From: Quercus robur
Taxonomy: Eukaryota; Streptophyta; Magnoliopsida; Fagales; Fagaceae
Reading direction: 5' to 3'
Length of the DNA: 64,000 bases
Assembly: GCF_932294415.1 (NCBI RefSeq)
Contig: NC_065535.1
Location: 68,751,362 to 68,815,361, forward strand
How positions within the stretch are numbered: position 1 is the first letter of the stretch; every line of letters begins with the position of its first letter. The notes under the pieces are model-generated. The model saw only the letters and a program-made list of their open reading frames with translations, was not told the origin of the DNA and did no database searches. Below, piece by piece: positions 1 to 11,895 of the stretch. The position numbers and the translations under genes are program-made.

Positions 1-296
1 CCTTGCCTCAACCTCCCCCTTATATTATAGATACTATAGAAGACACACCAAGTTTTGTTGTGGCTCTCCATAATTTAAAAAAGATTGTTCTTGATGAATA
101 TCTGTTCGATGTGATTACTAGTTCCTGGGAGATTTTGAAGGAGGATTGTCGTGATTGTTGTGATAGAGCTGTTAACCAACAACCCGTGGCAGTACAAGAT
201 ACCATATATTGGTGGTCAGATAGATACGGGTCAGATGGATATGAATCACTCGGAGGATGCCCATATATATATATGCCTACGATTTTAGTGAGATGA
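1..296 (+). CDS. Possible 3' coding exon of an unrecognised gene (partial)
   Basis: A frame open from the left edge of the window runs to a stop at about 296, giving about 97 residues. The sequence is of mixed composition (motifs such as SSWEILKEDC and DTIYWWSDRYGSD) and looks more like protein than the simple AT-rich filler around it. I do not recognise the family. The true start, if any, is outside the window. The last 20 residues run through an AT repeat and may be intron. It could belong with the possible terminal exons at 786-896 and 1291-1407, but no splice chain can be proved. It may also be an old gene fragment. Confidence 0.3.
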   Translation, partial: LPQPPPYIIDTIEDTPSFVVALHNLKKIVLDEYLFDVITSSWEILKEDCRDCCDRAVNQQPVAVQDTIYWWSDRYGSDGYESLGGCPYIYMPTILVR

Positions 297-571
297 AGCT
301 GTTTCAAGGGCCTCTAAAAGGTTTAGAGCATGATACTGTGATCTCGGATTCCCGGTCCAATCTTTTACACATGGGGGGTGAATGTTTTTGTCTGCTTTGG
401 TGTCACGGCCTTACCAAAACGCAATACCATTGCACCCAACTTCAAGTCTCCAAACAAGGCCAAGGAGTTTTGAATGCACGTGTACTCTCATGCCAATCTT
501 TTCTCGCTCCTGGAAAGACTTCTCTTTTTCAAGCACAAATGCTGTATGTTCAATACTGTTTTACTTTATTT

Positions 572-1079
572 AATTATTTGTTTTTATCATTTTTGAGGAA
601 ATATAATGTAATATTTGCATTGCTTTTTTATTCAGTTTGTTCTTTTTAAGAAACCATTTTAAAATCCTAATATTTGGATACTAAAGCCACAAAAATAACC
701 TACTACATACACCAAGTACAATCCATTATAACTAGCCTTTGTCATAGGCATCCGCCATTGCCATAATTTGTCTCTATGTGGCAGGGGTATTTCTTTGCAT
801 GAGGATAACCGACAGGATGAGGCAAGTGCATCCCTAGAAGTAGCCAGCAACAATGGTAGAAAATTGCAGGATGTGACGAACCATCAGCTATACTAGTCTA
901 AGCTAACATAAAACTTATGTAGAAGGTGAGGATGATTATACTTTGTTTTTTGTTTTTGAACTTACATGAAGAACATAATATTGATTACTTTGGATAGTCT
1001 TTGAAATATGCTTCTTTTCTAGATGTAGAGTGCAAATTTATTGTCTCACAGTACAGTTTGAGGTTGACCATATTATGAC
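572..1079 (+). repeat. Tandem duplication, copy 1 (about 508 bp)
   Basis: This block is repeated almost immediately at 1081-1585. The two copies differ by scattered substitutions, a 5-bp deletion in copy 2 (around 1213) and a 1-bp difference near the end of the open segment. They look well above 95% identical by eye. Within it, after a good acceptor (TCTATGTGGCAG), an open segment at 786-896 encodes about 36 residues beginning GISLHEDNRQDEASASLE and ending in a stop. This looks like a last coding exon. Confidence 0.9.
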
Positions 1080-1080
1080 C

Positions 1081-1585
1081 AATTATTTGTTTTTATCATT
1101 TTTGAGGAAATATAATGTCATATTTGCATTGCTTTTTTATTCAGTTTGTTCTTTTTAAGAAACCCTTTTAAAATCCTAATATTTGGATACTAAAGCCACA
1201 AAAATAACTTACTACTCCAAGTGCAATCCATTATAACTAGCCTTTGTCATAGGCATCCGCCATTGCCATAATTTGTCTCTATGTGGCAGGGGTATTTCTT
1301 TGCACGAGGATAACCGACAGGATGAGGCAAGTGCGTCCCTAGAAGTAGTCAACAACAATGGTAGAAAATTGCAGGATGTGATGAACCATCAGGCTATGCT
1401 AGTCTAAGCTAACATAAAACTTATGTAGAAGGTGAGGATGATCATACTTTGTTTTTTGTTTTTGAACTTACATGAAGAACATAATATTAATTACTTTGGA
1501 TAGTCTTTGAAATATGCTTCTTTTCTAGATGTAGAGTGCAAATTTATCGTCTCACGGTACAGTTTGAGGTTGACCATATTATGAC
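1081..1585 (+). repeat. Tandem duplication, copy 2 (about 505 bp)
   Basis: This is the second, slightly shorter copy of the block at 572-1079, in direct orientation and directly adjacent. Its open segment, 1291-1407, reads like that of copy 1 but ends in QAMLV and a TAA, because copy 2 has one extra G near the end. The reading without the extra G stops earlier in copy 1 (894-896). The duplication is recent, since the two copies have hardly diverged. Confidence 0.9.
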
Positions 1586-2523
1586 ACCTAGCAAACACTG
1601 GGTCATGTCTATATTTTATTTCTGGTGCAATTGTCTAAAAACCCTAAATATGCATGCGTTATTATGCATAGAAAAGAGTGGACCCTATAACAAAGGGCGG
1701 AAATGCTAGCAATTGATTGTCATCACAAGAATGTGAAATGGTGGCAAATATTGGTAATGTCTATAGTAGCCTGTGAAATAAAAAGCAGCTCTATATTTAA
1801 GAAAAAGCTACTTTAATTGTAGTAGCAGCTTTGCGCATATGCCATGAGCCAACTCTCATGTGTCAATGGTATCTTCCTTGCATTCTCATCTAATAATGGA
1901 AGTAATACTATCAATAAGACTCAATTACAAATTACACCCTCTACTTGACCTCTTTATTTTCATCCTTAAAAGTTTTTTTTTTTTTGAATTTTTTTCCCTC
2001 TACCTTTAAATTCAGTGTTCAATATGGTCCTTCCATCCAATTCGGTAGATTGAGTTTTGTTAAGTTCCTCAAAATGATGCAATTTTGATTTTTCTTTCCC
2101 ATTTTACCTCTCATTCTTTTTTCTTTTTCTTCTTTAAAATTTTCATCTTTCAAACACTTATAGAACCACACCAAATGCAAGCCAGAAGCCTCACATGAGA
2201 AAAATAAATGCAAGCCTGGTGTCGTTGGAGGTGGTGAGGAGAGGGGAAATGCAAGTCCACTTAAACTCTATGTTGGTAAAATGCTCCCAACTCTCTCCAA
2301 CTAAGCCCATGCCACCAGTTATTGGCCATGCAAAACAGCAATCATAGCCACAGTGAAACTCAATCGTAACTACCACTCTATTCAAAATACAAAATTCTAA
2401 TCCACTCAATCGAGATTCTGTTGCCCAAAATGCTGCCCAATAAGCGTAACGAAATTTTATTGGGGCGAGAGAGAGAGAGCAGAGTTTTAGTGAATGGATA
2501 CTTGCTAGAACTTCAGCTCAATT
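1586..2523. other. Intergenic, AT-rich
   Basis: No gene is supported. The stretch around 1920-2120 has T-runs and phrases such as 'tggtccttccatcc' that recall degraded ends of Mutator-like elements. No boundaries can be drawn. Confidence 0.5.
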
Positions 2524-3142
2524 TTAATATTAGGGCAAAACTTAGATACAGTACCTTAAGTGCAGTACCTTAGGTACCTTTTTTAAAATTTAAAAACCTG
2601 TCCACTTACTTAATAGTGAAACTGCCGTTTACCTCTCCGTTTATTTCTTTTTTTCTTTTATTTTTCCCCTATTTCAGACTCAAGAACTCCCACAAGAAAA
2701 CCCCAAAACTCACCAGCTCCTAGATTTCTCTATGACGTTCTCTTTTCTTCTCTTTCTCTCTCGCTTAGATTGTTTGAGTTATCGAATCCAGCTCTCTGAA
2801 CTCTCTCTCTCGCTCTATTTTCACATATTGGTTGGCTGGAACTAAAGTGATTCGTTGGTATGTATCGACTAAATCTCATTATAGGTTTTCAATTCTAGTT
2901 GTTGGGTTTGTGTTATTTTGAGGTTGGTATAGTTTTTCTCTGACTTGGGTGTCAATTTTGGCTAATGGGTCTGTGTTATTATTGCTTTGGTTAGTTTTGA
3001 TATGGGTTTCCAATTCTAGTGTTGGGTTTGTGTTATTTTGAGGTTTGGTAGAGTTTTTCTTTGTTGATTTTGATTTGGGTGTCAATTTTGGTTAATGGGT
3101 CTGTGTTATTATTGCTTTAGTTAATGGGTCTATGTTATTATT

Positions 3143-3247
3143 GGAATGGAGTTTGATTCAGAGGAAGAGGCATATTTATATTATAATATATATGTTGGAT
3201 ATGTTGGATTTAGTATTCATAGAGATTGGCTGAACAAAAGAATCTAA
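3143..3247 (+). pseudogene. FAR1-type DNA-binding domain fragment inside the Mutator-like element
   Basis: The translation from the ATG at 3146 begins MEFDSEEEAYLYYN and continues with a GFSI..DWLNK segment before a stop. This matches the start of FAR1 domains. The FRS gene in this same window has the parallel segments GMEFESEDDAYKCYSRY and GMGFDSEDHAYEFYNTY. Only about 33 residues remain. It may be a captured host FRS exon, or the remains of a FAR1-type zinc finger from a Jittery/Hop-like transposase, since FRS genes themselves descend from Mutator transposases. Confidence 0.7.
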
Positions 3248-3493
3248 GTGGTGCTTATTTCTTTTGGAAGTTACTCTTATTTTGTTTTCGTGTAGTGCTT
3301 ATTCTATTTCAATTTTACTTGGAAATGGTAGGCATCAAGCATTGCGTCTGATTATTCTGCAAGGGATGGCAGCAATGCTAGTCGTTAGATTCCATGGGTT
3401 TAAACTTAGTGTGGTGGTAGTTGGCCATGTTTAGTATTTGTAGATCAATTTATTATGAGCTTACTAGCTCTGTGACCCTGGTCTCCCTATAGG

Positions 3494-4000
3494 TAAAAAA
3501 TATTTATTACATTTGGGGATCACCAAGGAAGAATTTCATGCAATTACAAGGTTTACCAGCTGGGCGGTAGATGTTGACCATGGTTCAGATCTTCCTAAAG
3601 TTCCTGATGTCAAATTGCATCTAGAGTCAATGTAATTAGTTTGAAATTGTCATAATGTAGATTCATTCTTCAAGTTTTCTTGTAGGAATTTTGGAAAAAA
3701 ATTTGGTTTGGTATTTCATTTTAAGCAATTGACCCAGTTACTTTTTTCATGCCATGACAGGGAGATTAAAGAATGTGGTGGAGATGCAAGTGGAGTTGAA
3801 GACATTGTGAGGAACATGAAAGCAGTTGAAAGGACAGTCTTGGGGTTTATGTGCAAGCATTATTGACATGGGAAGATTGATGTGGGTCAAGGAATGTGGT
3901 TTAGAAACAGAGTTTGTCATATATATCCCATCAAGCATTTCTCCTAAAAGCCATTTACTGATTGCCAGACATACCAATCGATTTTGAGATGTCTTTGTTT
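3494..4000 (+). pseudogene. Captured fragment resembling the C-terminus of tRNA methyltransferase TRM13
   Basis: Two exon-like blocks lie in order. The first, about 3494-3633 after the acceptor 'ctccctatag', reads KKYLLHLGITKEEFHA then FTSWAVDVDHGSD. The second, about 3762-4000 after 'gccatgacag', reads ECGGDASGVEDIVRNMKAVE, VLGFMCK, GRLMWVKECGLETE, then IPSSISPKSHLLIA and a stop. From memory this follows the C-terminal part of plant TRM13, the tRNA 2'-O-methyltransferase (pattern LGxxCKxIIDxGR, then SPENxLLIA). A frameshift after FMCK puts a TGA in frame, and the exon 1 block lacks upstream exons. Introns are kept, so capture was at the DNA level. The family call is from recall, not from a search. 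Confidence 0.55.
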
Positions 4001-7000
4001 TTTCTTTTATGTAAGGTTGTATGATTTCCAATTTTGCTAGAATGTGCTATTGTATGACACTCTTATTCAAGTTTTGAAATGAGGAGTAGAGTTCTAGAAT
4101 TGCTTGGCAAATGAATGAAATACATTTAACACGATTTCACTTTCATCTCTTCAGTTTGGACTTGGTTAGGGACAATTTGACAATTTTTTTTTTGGGATGA
4201 AATTTGGTAATCAACATGAGTATTGCAAAAATTTACCTAACCAGGACAAGGTACAATCTGATCTGGTAGATTGCATACTCTCTAGCAGCGTTTTAGCCTT
4301 CAGAAAAACTAAAGAGGAAAAGCACAAAGCAATATTTGATTTGATCATAAAACTCTCACAAAATATATTTCACTGGTTATAATTTCCTAGTGAAATATGG
4401 TCAACTTTATACTGCACATGTAACTGATTCTCTAATTTCTTTTTTGAGCAGCCTACAATTGATACACTTAGCTTACTTTCCAGCTGCTTTCCTCTTTACT
4501 CTTACTTTACATCCATGACCAGTTCTTGTTGTAAAAAAATGTCACTAGCTATCTCTGCCATTATAAAGTGGAGCAAGTTTAAACCCTTTTACTCTTGGCT
4601 ATAATTTGATTAGCCGTTCACCTATTCCATTCTTGAATTTTCTTAAGCTTAGTAGAATCGTAATCTAGTAATCTGCCTGCACTTTTTAGATGGATGCGCA
4701 TGAGCAGATGTGTTGCCCTTATCTGAACTCCCATTAGTCATGCTGACTTGAAAAAGGGCTTGGCCACATCCACTTTGGCTTTTGGAAGTTACTCTTATTT
4801 TGTTTTCGTGTAGTGCTTATTCTATTTCAATTTTACTTGATAAGGAACTTAGTTTTGATAATAAAATGAAGTAACCAATGTTTTATTAAATTGTGAAGTC
4901 ACATTACAAATATCACATGGCATGTTGCAAAAGAGAATTCACTAATTTATTAAATCATTTCCTTTGCTACCATTTGTAAACTAAAAACATAATTAAATAC
5001 AATGCTTATTTTGCAATTTTTAAATAAATTACAATTGTACAGAATAAATTGAATATATTCATGAGCTTAAGTCCTACTACCTATTCAATCTAACACCAAC
5101 TGCCTCTCTGCCTCATTGGCGAACAATACTGCCTATTCAATCTAACACCAACAGCCTCTCTACTTGATTGGCAAACAATATGTTCAAAATGGTTGAGCTG
5201 CAAATCACTTTGTCTCCATTAAACTATCATATCTTCTAAGAAAGCAAGCAGTGTAGGAAAAAGGCAGTCAAACACCTGCTTTTGTAAAAAATCTGGACAG
5301 AAAATAGGCAGGAGCAACCTTGCATCTTGTGACAATTTAATGAAGATGTTCCTTGAGAACATGCTTCAACTGAGAGGTCGAGAAAAAAATGAACAAATCT
5401 TTAAGCATGCTAACCCAATTGTCATTATTTTCCTGCAATAATGAAAAGTTATACATTCAGTAGATACCACATTTAAAAATCAAGCTACAATGTTAATGAC
5501 TAGTCACCACTCACCAGAGCAGTCTTAGAAGATATGACAAATAAACCAAAAAAATTCACTAGCCACTAAAACATCTCAAGGTATTGCTAATATCAATGCC
5601 TCCAATAACTTCCAAAATATGCAAATTAAGATATTTGAATTTAATTCTCTAAGATTAGTATTTGATTGCTGTTCTAAGAATCTTTTGCCTTTCCAATTTC
5701 GAATTTCTGATTTGAAACTATCAATCAAACACCAAAGACAAACATCAGACATTGAAAAAATAATTAGAACTCAACTTCATCAAGGTGAACAGAGAAATCA
5801 ATGTCCATCTGTTGTTAATTTTCCTTTGTACCTCTTCCACATAAAACTCAAATGCTTCTCACTCTCTCTTCAAAACTGGATAGCCAGCTTCAAAGGGTAC
5901 TATCAATAGTTACCAATTTACATTATCACCAACTACCTGCCACTCTACAAGGATCCCATCATCCTTAAGAGGCAATTGTACCATCAATAGTTACAAAGAA
6001 AGCACTAGAACTAAATTATCACAAATAATGCCAGTGTTCCGCCCTATGTATATGATCAATAATTATAAGCGGCCTTATATAACTAGCAATTATTTTTTAT
6101 GCATAAATAAATTTGATAAGACTAAGACATGGTGTTACAACAAAAATTATTTTTTATGCATAAATAAATTTGATAAGAATAAGACATGGTGTTACTACAA
6201 CACAGTGATCCACACAATTAGACATTGAAGGGTTTGTTCTTTTCTTGCTTTTCCTACTGATGCGATGTCAAAATGGTTTCTTAGGAGTCTATCAGCTTTG
6301 TGGTTTATCAGACCAATTAACCAAAATTGACGCCCAAATAAGAATCAACAAAGGAAAATTCTACCAAACCTCAAAATAACATAAACCCAGAAACTAGAAT
6401 TGAAAACCCAAATCAAAACGAACCAAAGCAATAATAACACAGACCCATTAACCAAAATTGACACCCAAATCATAATCAACAAAGAAAAACTCTACCAAAC
6501 CTCAAAAGAACACAAACCCAGCACTAGAATTGGAAACCCATATCAAAACTAACCAAAGCAATAATAACACAGACCCATTAGCCAAAATTGACACCCAAGT
6601 CAGAGAAAAACTATACCAACCTCAAAATAACACAAACCCAGCAACTAGAATTGAAAATCTATACTGAGATTTAGTCGATACATACCAACGAATCACTTTA
6701 GTTCCAGCCAACCAATATGTGAAAATAGAGCAAGAGAGAGAGTTCAGAGAGCTGGATTCGATAACTCAAACAATCTAAGCGAGAGAGAAAGAGAAGAAAA
6801 GAGAACGTCATAGAGAAATCTAGGAGCTGGTGAGTTTTGGGGTTTTCTTGTGGGAGTTCTTGAGTCTGAAACAGGGGAAAAATAAAAGAGAAAAAGAAAT
6901 AAACGGAGAGGTAAACGGCAGTTTCACTGTTAAGTAAGCGGAAAGATTAAATTTTAAAATGGTACCTAAGCTACTGCACCTAAGATTGTCTTAACAATAA

Positions 7001-7138
7001 ATGGAAACAAATTTTTATAAATTGTATTAGTAATCTTAAACCAAGCAAAAGAATGCAAATTTAGGGTCACTACATAAAGAAGCTATCATCAAAATCAATT
7101 ATCTTTACAATTTAACAATTCAGCATCAGCCTTAGTTA

Positions 7139-8410
7139 GAGCATTCACAGCAGTGGAGCTAAAAATTTAGCTTTTTAACTCCACCAAAAGTTACTTTATT
7201 TATTTTACCTACATACATGCTGCAGCAGTGAATCTATTTTAGCTTTCAACACAATAAAATAATACAAACATCACAATAAAATAATATATCCCTTATAATA
7301 AAATAATATATCTACTACAATAAACAACAATCCCAACCATCCGCAACCGCTACCGCTGTCACTACCGCCACCGCCAACTCTTCCGCCGTCGCCACATGAT
7401 AGAATAATATATTCTCTACAATAAACAACAATCACAACCACTACCACCACCACTGTCACTACCGCCACCGCCACCGCCACCATCAAAAAAATTATTTTTT
7501 TCTCACTAATATAATAATAACCTATCACTTAAAATTTATTACAAAAATATTATGGTAGCATTTCTTAATTTTAATTTCTTATTATTCTTTATTTTATTTT
7601 TTCCATTATTTTCATCCAAATACACATTTCTTTTTTTTCTTCTTTTTTTAACTCTTTGTTTTTCTCCTCCACACACACTCCTCTTTGTCTTCACTCTATC
7701 TTCACTTGCATTTTTATTTTTCACTTCAGCTTTGTCTTTCTTTCTCTTTCACTCTATCTTCACCGCCGCCCCCACAACAGCCACATCGGAAAACACAAGC
7801 CCACTGCCCACAACAGATCGAAAAACACAAACACAAACCCACATCAGTGCTGGGCATGAGATAGTAGAGAGAGGGTGGAGCTCGGAGGTTCGACCTTTGA
7901 GGTGGAGATCTAGAGAGAGAAAATGCAAGATAGAGACCCACGTTGGCGTTGGGCATGAGATAGCAAAGAGAGAGGGGGTGGAGTTGTGGAGAACGCAAAG
8001 AGTGGTTGGCGATGGGCTAGGGCTTCGGTTAGCGCTTCGATCGGCGCTAGTCTGGGGCTTCGGTCGGCGTTGGGCAGGGGCTTGTGTTTGTGTAGAGAGG
8101 CACGGGCAACGGAGAGTAGATGAGGGAGAAAAACAATGAGAAGGAAAGAGGAAGAAAGAAGAGAAGCCGGAGAGAGAGTGAAAAAGAAAGAAAGAGAAAA
8201 TATATTTTTAATGGAAGAGGAGAGAGAAATTCAATAAAATAATATTTTTTTTTTAGCTCTCATGAATATTGCACATCTATCTATAGATGTGCATTGTAGC
8301 AATGAAGCTAAAAATTATAGATTTAACTCCATTGCTATGAGTATGATTTTGGGGTTTGAGAAGCTAAAATATAGCATTATAGCATTATACCTCCACTGCT
8401 GCAAATGCTC
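7139..8410. mobile_element. Non-autonomous inverted-repeat DNA transposon, copy A (about 1.27 kb)
   Basis: The ends read GAGCATTCACAGCAGTGG on the left and, reverse-complemented, GAGCATTTGCAGCAGTGG on the right, followed by AGCTAAAA-type sequence. The same family occurs in the opposite orientation at 41258-42434. The interior holds (CCGCCA)n-like trinucleotide stretches (7341-7485), a CT-rich block and a GC-rich block with repeated 'cttcggtcggcg' (8020-8075). These give long but low-complexity reading frames that I do not accept as genes. The flanks (TTA left, ATA right) do not give a clear target duplication. A hAT or PIF/Harbinger origin is possible. Confidence 0.7.
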
Positions 8411-9736
8411 ATAACTCATTGAAGTTGTCTATTCAGTAATTCAATTAAATAAAATAATAATAATTAAAAAAAAAAAAAAAAAAAAAACTTGGCTCAGACA
8501 TAATGGAGCTTCAATTCAAGCTAACACTATTAATTTGGCCAAAAGCATAGAACAACACAAAAAAGGGAGACTTGGGTGGTCTTATGATTGAGGTACAAGT
8601 AAGTAACAAAAGTTGTAATATCTCAAACTCAAACAAACAGTCACAAAAACTGAAACCCATGTGTCTTTCCTTCCCAGCTGCTTAAAAAAGACATGGTTAC
8701 TTACAGAATGAATTCAAGTTTTGAAAAGCCAATTTCACGACAACCCAATTACAAGAAACAGATGTTATTTATGAAAAGAAATTCTAGAAATAGGAAATTA
8801 TGCTTAAAAAGGTAGACTTAGTTGGCGGAAAAAATTATTAGATGGTTACTTGAGAATGAGATGGACCTAGACGCGGCGACAATAAACGGCACGGCGGACG
8901 GAGCTGAGGAGCAACGGCGCGAAGAGATGGCAGTGAGAGAACATAGGATTGAATAATATGCGGGAAGGAAGGAGTGAAAAGAAGAAGAAGAAGAAGAAGA
9001 GAGTTTTGGGCCAAATTATCAAATCTATAGCTGCGAAGTTTGGGCCTTGGAGTTTGGGGTTTGTTTGCTGTTCGCATATTGAAAATTTTGAGGATTTGGG
9101 GTGTAATTTTGAAGCATTTGTGGGCCATTGGACCTTTTATTTATTTTTTCATATCTTAAGTGACAAGGGGCCAAAAATCGTAATAATAATTAGGGTGCTA
9201 TTCATCTTCATTCCTGTTCAAAGATAATAAGTGAGTTTCTCATAAATTGAGAGTATGTGGTCTCGTCTGGAAGCAGGTAAAGTGCTATTATGGTCACGCC
9301 TAAATAGGAAAGCCATATTAGTCGCCCCATCTACCTCTTTTTTATTTTTATTTTTTTATAACCAAAATAAATAAATAATAACTAGGGTGCTATTATGATT
9401 ACAATAAGGTAGGAAAGTTGCACTGGTCTTCCTTTAACCATTTTTTGTTTTAAATAAAAAAAAGAGCATACAACAATGTAATCATGATTTTATTTTAATG
9501 GCCATGATAATTATATTGCTAAGGATAAGGTAAATATCCAATGCATAGAGTAGAATATTAGATGGACACGGGGCCATTTTCTCTATATATTCATGTCGCA
9601 TTGGAGTACTGGATGCAAGTCAAATCCCATTACCAAAACAGCACTTTGGCCCTCAATGTGTAGACTTGCTTCCTAGTAAGCATATTTCACTCTTGTACGG
9701 TGTAACAAATACCTCATAATTTTTTAATTAAAAAGT
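8411..9736. other. Intergenic, no gene supported
   Basis: It has A- and T-runs (8465-8487, 9340-9358) and a short GC-richer patch at 8868-8935 ending in a GAA repeat (8974-9000). The patch resembles a 5' exon or UTR remnant, but no gene can be built from it. Confidence 0.5.
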
Positions 9737-9890
9737 CTAGTGCCACAAAAAAAAGGCACAATTTGTGCCATAATTCACCACATGGTTAGTTGTGATTAGT
9801 AGAGGGGTGATGTGGGGACACCCCTCCACCAACCACAACTCGCCACATGGCAAGTTGTGGCACAAATTGTGTCTTTTTTTCGGGCACTAG
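9737..9890. mobile_element. Hairpin MITE, 154 bp
   Basis: The ends are inverted copies: CTAGTGCC...GGCACAATTTGTGCC on the left and GGCACAAATTGTGTC...GGGCACTAG on the right. About 55 bp pair on each side around a short loop. The outermost TA could be a TA target duplication as in Tc1/mariner-type MITEs, but this is not certain. Confidence 0.7.
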
Positions 9891-10579
9891 AACTTCTCTT
9901 TCTTAATACGTAGAGAATTCCTAATTCTAAGATAGTTGAGGATATTTAAGTATTTATAACATATAAAATAGAAAGAGGAAGACAATTGGAACATGGGACT
10001 AGGGATACTGGGGCAGTATGGAAAAAAAAAAACGTTTTCCGTTGTAAGAAAAAACCATCGCAAGTAAAATATATGGTTATTTTAGACAGGCCACTAAAGT
10101 GGACACCAATGCTCCCAATCTCAATTATATATATGGAGATAAACTATCCTCTTTTAGTTTTGTTGAGAAGGCCAACAAAAGTAACTTCTTCTTCTTCTTC
10201 TTTTTTTTTTTTTTTTTTTTTTTTCATACATGGACCGTTATAATATTCAAATTTACTTATGTGGAGGCTTAGGCCCTGAAATTTTAAATATAGAACTACA
10301 ATGTATAAGTTTCAGAATATCTAAATTTACTCACAAATCCAAAAATATAATAATTCATTAAAAAGCTCCAAAAAACAAAAAAAAATTGCACTACCTAAGA
10401 TAAAACATAAACAATAACACTCATGACAAAAGTAATTACTCTTAAAATAAAGTTTAAACTTCTAATACATATAGAAAATTCTTTAAGAGTTATCATAAAT
10501 TTCAAATCACAATGATAGTCCACTTGAAGATGTAGTGATCATGTCCTAACAATATCTTGTGACAATTATGAGCAATTAA
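9891..10579. other. Intergenic, no gene supported
   Basis: AT-rich sequence with a pyrimidine tract (CTT)n then (T)n at 10182-10224. Nothing else is recognisable. Confidence 0.5.
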
Positions 10580-10588
10580 TATGAAAAA

Positions 10589-11650
10589 GGCGAAAAGACC
10601 ATATTGGTCCCTATATTTTGGAGTCACGGTCAATTTGATTCCTACATTTTAGTAACTGTCAATTTAGTCCATATTATTTTTAAGTTGGAGTCAATTTGGT
10701 CCCTACCGTTAATTTTACTAACGGAAAATATTTATATGGCAAATGGTTTGTCTTGTTGGCACACACGTGGCTAATATAATAATATATTTAAATATTTAAA
10801 AAGCCACCTAAGCATTTTAATTTTTTAAAAATCCAGGTAAAAAAAAAAAAAGGATTAACTGAAAGAAATTTTTTTTTTTATAACAATCCTCAATTTCTTT
10901 TATTTTCTTTTGTATTCTTAATAAATTTTCTTAGCTTCCAAACGCTATTCCCAGCAGCTCAACAATCTAAAACTAAACAAATTACCAAAGCAAGTACGTA
11001 CCTCCACGGATTTCATCTCATCCAGCTCTCTTTTAGAATCCAAGGTTACGTTCTCCTCCGACGATTTCATTGCATCCCCCAATCTTCAGCTTCCCTAACC
11101 CGTCTTTTCTTCACTGCAACCTGACAAAAAAGGAATAATTTGATTATTGAACAATTAAATCAGAATCCATGCAGATTAGATTAGAGAGAATCTAAACATA
11201 TTTTTACTTGACGTTCTTCTTCTTCACTCATTCTAGCTTGCTTTGGTAATTTGTTTAGTTTTAGATTGTTGAGTTGCTGGGAATAGTGTTTGGAAGCTAA
11301 GAAAAGTTTTTAAGAACACAAAAGAAAATAAAAGAAATTGAGGATTGTTATAAAAAATAATATTTTTTTTCTTTCAATTAATCTTTTCGTTTTTTTTTTT
11401 GTTTGACCTGGATTTTTTTAAAATTAAAATGCTTAGATGGTTTTTTAAGTATTTAAATATATAATTATATATTATTATATTAGCTACATGTGCACCAACA
11501 AGACAAACCATTTGCCACGTAAGCATTTTCCGTTAGTAAGTTAACGGTAGGGACCAAATTGACTCTAACTTAAAAATAACAGGGACCAAATTGACTGCTA
11601 CTAAAATGTAGGGACCAAATTGAATGTGGCCCCAAAATGATGTTTTCGCC
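10589..11650. mobile_element. Foldback Mutator-like element, 1,062 bp, with perfect 9-bp target duplication
   Basis: The element is flanked by identical 9-mers TATGAAAAA at 10580-10588 and 11651-11659. It starts GGCGAAAAGACC and ends in TTTTCGCC. The two arms of about 400 bp (10589 to about 10990 and about 11220-11650) are inverted copies, leaving a central spacer of about 230 bp with no coding capacity. The outer arm carries the common 'ggtccctaccgttaa' type of motif. The 9-bp duplication points to the Mutator superfamily. The perfect duplication suggests a fairly recent insertion, though the arms have diverged. Confidence 0.85.
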
Positions 11651-11687
11651 TATGAAAAATGTAGGGAAAATAGAGTAATGAGCTTAA

Positions 11688-11895
11688 GAGTCTGTTTGGA
11701 TACCGCTTATTTTGTTGAAATTGAAAACTTATTGCTGAAAGTACGGTTAATAAAGGTAAAAGTTAGTTAAAATAGTATAATGGAGTCCATGAATAGTACC
11801 AAAAAGTGTAATGGGGCCCATGAATAGTAGCAAAAATAAACTAAATAATGAAATAATTTTAATTTTTAAACCTACCCCAAATTCACACTAAAGAC
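11688..11895 (+). mobile_element. MITE-like repeat family 1, copy 1
   Basis: This contains the signature 'CTTATTTTGTTGAAATTGAA ... CCATGAATAGTA ... AAAAATAA', shared with copies at 33117-33305 (same strand), 36457-36690 (opposite strand) and 39545-41145 (opposite strand, split by another element). The ends resemble GTCTGTTTGG / CCAAACACAC. No target duplication was fixed. Confidence 0.6.

Larger units (their letters stand above)
2533..6990. mobile_element. Mutator-like element with captured gene fragments (Pack-MULE), about 4.46 kb
   Basis: The left 0.6 kb (2533 to about 3140) and the right 0.65 kb (about 6330-6990) are inverted copies of each other. They share the outer GGTACC/CTTAGG-rich end, a CT-rich stretch and a subterminal tandem repeat of about 110 bp: two-plus units on the left, three on the right. 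Flanking 9-mers TTAATATTA (2524-2532) and TTAACAATA (6991-6999) match at 7 of 9 positions, which fits a decayed 9-bp Mutator target duplication. Inside are a FAR1-type fragment (3143-3247), TRM13-like exons (3494-4000), a 65-bp direct repeat (3258-3322 and 4779-4843) and two short tandem repeats near 5088-5190 and 6085-6200. No complete transposase is visible, so the element is probably non-autonomous. Confidence 0.85.

Noticed and set aside
3747-4031. 94-codon minus-strand frame in the Mutator-like element
   Set aside because: Antisense to the TRM13-like fragment, whose sense reading is the recognisable one.
7271-7528. 85-codon minus-strand frame rich in Val and Gly
   Set aside because: It is a translation of the (CCGCCA)n-type block in the same element.
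7552-8139. 195-codon open frame on the plus strand (and overlapping shorter frames)
   Set aside because: It lies inside the inverted-repeat element copy A and is built from CT-rich and GC-rich low-complexity sequence. The frames are artefacts of composition.
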